Source: Bifidobacterium gallicum DSM 20093 = LMG 11596
GTDB taxonomy: Bacteria; Actinomycetota; Actinomycetes; Actinomycetales; Bifidobacteriaceae
Reading direction: 5' to 3'
Length of the DNA stretch: 64,000 bases
NCBI RefSeq assembly: GCF_000741205.1
Contig: NZ_JGYW01000004.1
Coordinates: 124,001 to 188,000 of the forward strand
Shown piece by piece: positions 60,385 through 64,000 of the stretch; position 1 is the stretch's first letter, and each line of letters starts with the position of its first letter. Position numbers and translations under genes: made by a program. Below the pieces are notes generated by a model. That model saw only the letters and a program-made list of their open reading frames with translations. It was not told the DNA's origin and ran no database searches.

Positions 60385-61425
60385 ATGAATGATGCAACCA
60401 AGCAGTACACCATTGCCGTGATCCCCGGAGACGGCATCGGCAAAGAAGTCACACCATGGGCCAAGCAGGCTCTCGAGAAAGCCGCAGGTGACGCGGCGTC
60501 GTTCCAGTATGTGGACTTTGACCTTGGCGCCGAACGCTACCTGCGTGACGGACAGATCCTGCCTGACGAGGATCTGGAAGCGATCAAGCAGACTGACGCA
60601 ATCCTGTTGGGTGCCGTGGGTGACCCGCGTATCAAGGCCGGCATTCTTGAGCGCGGCCTGCTGCTCAAGCTGCGTTTTGCGCTCGACCAGTACGTGAACC
60701 TGCGTCCCTCGAAGCTCTATAAAGGCGTGACGAGCCCACTGGCCGAGCCCGGCGAGATTGATTTCGTCGTCGTGCGAGAAGGCACGGAAGGCCTGTATTG
60801 CGGCGCGGGCGGCGCTGTGCGTCGTGACACGCCGGCCGAGGTGGCTACGGAAGTGTCGATCAACACGGCCTACGGTGCCGAGCGCGTGGTGCGTTACGCG
60901 TTCGAGCTGGCCATGAAGCGGCGCAAGCACGTCACGCTCGTGCACAAGAAGAACGTGCTTGTCAACGCGGGTGACATGTGGCAGCGCATTGTGGACCGCG
61001 TGGCGCAGGAGTACCCGGAAGTGACGCACGATTACTGCCATATTGATGCGGCGACGATTTACATGGTCTCCGATCCGCAGCGTTTCGACGTGATCTTGAC
61101 CGACAACCTGTTCGGTGACATTCTGACCGATGAGGCGGGCGCTGTGGTCGGTGGCGTGGGCTACTCGGCCTCGGGTTGCATCAACGCGTCGAATGAGTTC
61201 CCGTCGATGTTCGAGCCGATTCACGGCTCGGCACCCGATATTGCCGGACAGAACATCGCCAATCCGACGGCTGCAATCCTGTCGGCCGCGATGCTGCTGC
61301 GTCACTTGGGATTCGACGAGCAAGCCGAACGCATCGACCGCGCTGTAGAAGCCGACATTGAGGAGCTCGGGTCCACCCAGCGCTCCACTGATGAAGTCGG
61401 CCGCGATATTTTGGCGCGTATGTAA
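60385..61425 (+). CDS. leuB: 3-isopropylmalate dehydrogenase
   Basis: 346 residues, the actinobacterial length. It oxidises and decarboxylates 3-isopropylmalate in leucine synthesis. IAVIPGDGIGKEVTP opens the protein; LRFALDQYVNLRPSKLY carries the substrate arginines, VREGTEGLY follows, and NLFGDILTDEAGAVVGG holds the metal-binding aspartates. No ribosome site stands before ATG 60385, so a leaderless mRNA from the TACAAT at 60333 is doubtful but the start itself fits the family. No other leu gene is nearby. Confidence 0.95.
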   Translation: MNDATKQYTIAVIPGDGIGKEVTPWAKQALEKAAGDAASFQYVDFDLGAERYLRDGQILPDEDLEAIKQTDAILLGAVGDPRIKAGILERGLLLKLRFALDQYVNLRPSKLYKGVTSPLAEPGEIDFVVVREGTEGLYCGAGGAVRRDTPAEVATEVSINTAYGAERVVRYAFELAMKRRKHVTLVHKKNVLVNAGDMWQRIVDRVAQEYPEVTHDYCHIDAATIYMVSDPQRFDVILTDNLFGDILTDEAGAVVGGVGYSASGCINASNEFPSMFEPIHGSAPDIAGQNIANPTAAILSAAMLLRHLGFDEQAERIDRAVEADIEELGSTQRSTDEVGRDILARM

Positions 61426-61445
61426 GCGATGGCTTTTACGAAGTT

Positions 61446-61498
61446 GGGGGGGGCGTGAGCACGCCATATGGTGAGCACCATATGGTGGGCTCGAGCCC
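61446..61498 (+). repeat. G8 run and three stacked palindromes after leuB
   Basis: Eight G at 61446-61453 are followed by CGCCATATGGTG (61462-61473), CACCATATGGTG (61476-61487) and GGGCTCGAGCCC (61487-61498), then CCTTCTTC. GTGAGCAC precedes each of the first two, so they are also direct repeats. The last palindrome with its pyrimidine tail could terminate leuB; the first two look like protein-binding dyads for the small ORF downstream. Confidence 0.5.
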
Positions 61499-61582
61499 CC
61501 TTCTTCGTGCCTCGCCTGTACAGTGGGGCACGAATGGAACAGGTCTTGCCGATGGCGGGGCCGTGATGAAACGAGGTATACC

Positions 61583-61732
61583 ATGTGTGGTTGCTGCGAT
61601 TGCGCCGATACGTTTGATCCGAACTACCTGCACTGCTCGAACGGCATGCAGGCTTATGCCGCTGGCACCGCCGGTCCGTACATCGCCACGACGCATGTGC
61701 CGGGCGAGTATGGTCCGACGTATGTGGCCTGA
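61583..61732 (+). CDS. Small Cys-rich protein, 49 residues
   Basis: The ORF starts at ATG 61583, six bases after GAGG in ACGAGGT, and reads MCGCCDCADTFDPNYLHC near its start, with five Cys in the first 18 residues, then a Gly/Ala/Thr/Tyr-rich tail. The clustered Cys suggest metal or redox binding. No known family comes to mind. The good ribosome site and the gap between leuB and the TM2 gene argue for a real gene; conservation would decide. A longer in-frame start at 61523 exists but lacks a ribosome site. Confidence 0.5.
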   Translation: MCGCCDCADTFDPNYLHCSNGMQAYAAGTAGPYIATTHVPGEYGPTYVA

Positions 61733-62037
61733 GGCTTTGCCGAGCAGCTTTGCCGAGAGGCTTGGCTGAGAGGCTTTGTCGAGAGGCTTCGCCGACCCGT
61801 GTGATTGTGGTTGGGGCTGCTGGATTGGCGTTGTGAAGCCAATGCAAATGTTCTCATAAATCATGCGGGAATATATCTGGAATATCGGTCGTTGTGTATG
61901 CTGATACACGCGACCGATTTCTTGTATGCATGAATATGCACATGAGTTCTTGGGGAATGGCAAGGATTCCAAGGTCGGTAGGCTGCCCCCCTATGAGGTT
62001 GCGGCAACGCTTCCCTCAACATTGCACACGAGAGAAA

Positions 62038-62892
62038 GTGACATACCAAGTGACCAACGTGAATAACGAATTCAATCCGCAAGATCCCAATGCGCAGCAG
62101 GCCGCGCCGGAATACGGCGCCCCGAACTACGCCGCTGCTCCGCAGGCGCCAAGCTATGGCGAGTCGGATGCGACGTCAATCGCGCAACCCGATGCGATGC
62201 CATCGCTTTCCGCACCTTCGTACGGTGCAAACAGCGAAGCGCCGGCGTATGGTGAGCCTGCGGCTCCGACCTATACGGAAACCGTATTTGAGGAAACCAC
62301 GATGTATACGCAGCCTTCGGTAAGCGAACCGGCAGCTGCACCGGCTTATACTGAACCGGCCGCTGCTACGGCTGCCACTGCTGCCTATGGTGCGCCGGCG
62401 TATAACCAGTCTGCGGCGCAGGGCTATGCCGCGCCGGAATACGGACAGTCCGGCTATGCTCAGCAGACGGCGTACACGCAACCCGCATACACGCAGCAGA
62501 GCTATGCGCAGCCGCAGCAGCCTACGCAGCCGCAGGCCGGTTACGCCCAGACCGGCTATGCGCAACCGGGGTATGCACAGCCCAACTACGCACAGGCTGG
62601 TCAGTACTCGGCTACGGGCGAGGTGCTGCCTGCAGGTTATACGCCAAAGAGCAAGATTGCCGCAGGCCTGTTGAGCATCTTCCTCGGATGCTTCGGCGTG
62701 GGCAACTTCTATCTGGGCTTCACGGGCAAAGCCGTCGCCCAGCTGCTGCTGACACTGCTCGGCTGGATTGTGCTCGGCCTTGGTCCCATCGCCGCCAGCA
62801 TCTGGGGTCTGATCGAAGGCATCATGATCCTGTGCTCCCACCCGGGCCAGCCCGCGCACCGCGATGCCAAGGGTGTGGAATTGACTGATTGA
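62038..62892 (+). CDS. TM2-domain membrane protein with repetitive Tyr/Gln/Pro/Ala region
   Basis: About 284 residues. The N-terminal two thirds are low-complexity, built on short Tyr-Ala-Gln-Pro repeats (YAQTGYAQPGYAQPNYAQ), and probably unstructured in the cytoplasm. The C-terminus is a TM2 domain: KSKIAAGLLSIFLGCFGVGNFYLG, a polar turn with FTGKAVAQ, and LLGWIVLGLGPIAASIWGLIEGIMIL. Function of TM2 proteins in bacteria is unknown. GTG 62038 (after CGAGAG) or GTG 62050 are the likely starts; the frame is open to 61894 but without a ribosome site. Confidence 0.82.
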   Translation: MTYQVTNVNNEFNPQDPNAQQAAPEYGAPNYAAAPQAPSYGESDATSIAQPDAMPSLSAPSYGANSEAPAYGEPAAPTYTETVFEETTMYTQPSVSEPAAAPAYTEPAAATAATAAYGAPAYNQSAAQGYAAPEYGQSGYAQQTAYTQPAYTQQSYAQPQQPTQPQAGYAQTGYAQPGYAQPNYAQAGQYSATGEVLPAGYTPKSKIAAGLLSIFLGCFGVGNFYLGFTGKAVAQLLLTLLGWIVLGLGPIAASIWGLIEGIMILCSHPGQPAHRDAKGVELTD

Positions 62893-62986
62893 TCATCGTC
62901 GCGTGGCGACTTGACGGTCAAGCGGGCAGTCGGAAGGATTGCCTGTGGCATGTGGCCGCTGACGTATGCGACTGATTACTGAACGT

Positions 62987-63027
62987 GTGGCGCGTTTGAC
63001 CCCAACGGGTCAGACGCGCCACTTTTT
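62987..63027 (+). terminator. Intrinsic terminator of TM2 gene
   Basis: Sixteen-base arms GTGGCGCGTTTGACCC and GGGTCAGACGCGCCAC (one T-G wobble) with a CAAC loop, then TTTTT. Its top contains TGACCC/GGGTCA, which recalls the dyads that follow downstream. Confidence 0.92.
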
Positions 63028-63091
63028 GTTGTGGAGTGGCGTGGGTTGGCGGGGAGTTGACGTGGACGCCTCGATTGGATGTAGCGCTTTT

Positions 63092-63379
63092 GTACCACCG
63101 TGGTACGAACGCACTACGGATTGGTGGGGAAATTCGGAAAATGTGTCGCGTTTGTACCATGGCGGTACGTTCGCGATACACCCGCGGCAGATCCCGCATC
63201 TTTCCGTACCGGGCTGGTCAGGGGAGATGCGTTTTGGGGGCGGATTGTGCGTTTCTTCTGACCGGTCTGGTCAGGGGAGATGCGTTTTGGGGGCGGATTG
63301 TGCGTTTCTCCGTACCAACCTGGTCAGGAAAGGTGCACTTTGGGGACGGATTCTGCATTTCTCCTGACCAGCCTGGTCA
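63092..63379. repeat. Six 15-bp dyads at about 53-bp spacing, within 53-bp tandem repeats
   Basis: Dyads of the form KNACC-N5-GGTNM occur at 63092-63106, 63154-63168, 63206-63220, 63259-63273, 63312-63326 and 63365-63379. Two are GTACC/GGTAC, two GTACC/GGTCA hybrids and two TGACC/GGTCA. Centre distances are 62, 52, 53, 53 and 53 bases, about five helical turns. The last four belong to a 53-bp tandem repeat that shares CAGGGGAGATGCG and GGATTGTGCGTTTCT. No convincing gene covers the array. It looks like multiple binding sites of one protein, or a structured repeat. Confidence 0.75.
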
Positions 63380-63430
63380 GGGGAGATGCGGTTTTGGGGT
63401 GAAAGTTTGGACGAGTGGGAAGAGGAGGGT

Positions 63431-63774
63431 TGGTAGCTGGATGCGGAGTTCGTGAGAGTGACACTTTGACGCCTAGGGATCAAAGTTGAGGGTGGTGATG
63501 AGTTGGAAGGGAAGAAAGGGAAGGACGCGGCAGGAGAGGGGGGATGCGGTAGCTGGATGGGGATGCCATGGAGGTTGGACGGAAATAAAAAGTGAAAAGG
63601 GAAAGAGGTCGGTGGAGAGGGAGGAGGAAAGGAAGAGACAAGTCAGAGAAGGAGGGAAGAAGCGAGTTGGCAAAGAGGGAGGAAAGGAAGAGCGCGGAAA
63701 AGAGGAAGGGAAATTGGTAGTTGGGTGGGGAATTCGTGAGGTGACACTTTGACGCCTGGGGGTCAGAGGTTGAG
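63431..63774 (+). repeat. 60-bp direct repeat pair
   Basis: 63431-63490 and 63715-63774 are similar over about 60 bases and share GTGACACTTTGACGCCT exactly. They flank a purine-rich segment of about 225 bases. Origin unknown; no transposase or terminal inverted repeat is seen. Confidence 0.65.
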
Positions 63775-64000
63775 AGGGGCGGAATGGAAGAAAAGGGACG
63801 GGGCGGAATGGAAGAAAAGGGACGGGGCGGCGGGAGTGGAGAGAAGGGAAAGGGCGGCGGAAGTGACGAGAAGGGAAAGAAGGAAACTGAAGGAGAAGAG
63901 AGAGAAGGAGGTCGGAGAAGAGGAGAGAAAAGGGAGTGATGAGAAGAGAAAAGGAAGAGGAGGGGGAAGGGATGAAAGAAAAGCGGGAAGGGATAAGAGA
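63495..64000 (+). other. Purine-rich tract without recognisable gene
   Basis: From about 63495 to the window end the plus strand is dominated by G and A, with long runs free of C or T, interrupted by the second 60-bp repeat. It includes an exact 24-bp tandem duplication (63781-63804 and 63805-63828, GGAATGGAAGAAAAGGGACG plus GGGC). The open frames here encode only Lys/Arg/Glu/Gly strings and no ribosome site fits, so I regard them as composition effects. Confidence 0.55.

Noticed and set aside
59935-61584. 549-codon minus-strand frame opposite leuB
   Set aside because: Antisense to a well-defined gene and to repeat sequence; no domain recognisable.
63092-63379. CRISPR-like array
   Set aside because: The repeats are 15-bp dyads inside a 53-bp tandem repeat; the sequence between them is repeated rather than unique, and no cas gene is nearby.
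62966-63455. Two overlapping plus-strand frames over the dyad repeats
   Set aside because: They encode only the translated tandem repeat; no start signal and no codon preference.

Overview
The window is a chromosomal segment of a bifidobacterium (Actinobacteria, Bifidobacteriaceae). Evidence: a fused dTDP-4-dehydrorhamnose epimerase/reductase (RmlCD), single-chain Wzc-like tyrosine kinases, many GTG starts with strong GGAGG-type ribosome sites, moderately high GC, and very large secreted starch-active GH13 enzymes with CBM74, CBM25, CBM26 and Big2 modules, like the resistant-starch amylases known from Bifidobacterium adolescentis and relatives. The species cannot be fixed from the sequence alone. 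I see no tRNA, rRNA, CRISPR array, insertion sequence or phage gene.

Layout. (1) 1-3.2 kb: the 3' part of the priming glycosyl-1-phosphate transferase of an exopolysaccharide (EPS) locus, an unknown membrane protein, and a first rmlB. (2) 3.5-20.5 kb: four tandem genes for secreted proteins ending in three S-layer-homology (SLH) repeats: three multidomain alpha-amylases and one internalin-like leucine-rich-repeat protein. The amylase tails are almost identical at DNA level. (3) 20.6-31.8 kb: a complete Wzx/Wzy-type EPS module with a GT2, a polysaccharide pyruvyl transferase, an EpsG-type polymerase, a Wzc kinase, three glycosyltransferases, a flippase and a low-molecular-weight tyrosine phosphatase. 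(4) 32.1-49.1 kb: a second, patchwork EPS module: UDP-glucose dehydrogenase, an AT-rich block of transferases and a Wzy polymerase in mixed orientation, a glycosyltransferase fragment, a second flippase, a frameshifted WsaF-like rhamnosyltransferase, rmlB-rmlCD-rmlA, and a second Wzc with a changed Walker A' motif. (5) 49.4-62.9 kb: ordinary core genes (unknown 164-residue protein, Rpf-like muralytic protein, thioredoxin, Nudix proteins, alpha/beta hydrolase, GcvH, App1-type phosphatase, oligopeptidase B, leuB, TM2 protein) and one small Cys-rich ORF. (6) 62.9-64 kb: no convincing gene, but six evenly spaced 15-bp dyads, 53-bp tandem repeats, a duplicated 60-bp segment and a long purine-rich tract.

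How they may work together. The EPS genes supply UDP-glucuronate and dTDP-rhamnose, lipid-linked priming, repeat-unit assembly, flipping, polymerisation and kinase/phosphatase control. In Gram-positives with S-layers, SLH domains bind cell-wall polysaccharide carrying ketal pyruvate added by a CsaB-type pyruvyl transferase. Here a pyruvyl transferase gene lies about 1.5 kb past four SLH-protein genes, inside the EPS cluster. My main hypothesis is therefore that this locus builds both a pyruvylated surface glycan and the SLH-anchored starch-degrading enzymes displayed on it: a surface starch machine anchored by SLH domains rather than by dockerins or sortase. Possible phase-variation sites (a G10 tract before the pyruvyl transferase gene, a T8 frameshift in the rhamnosyltransferase) would suit variable surface chemistry. 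These links are inference.
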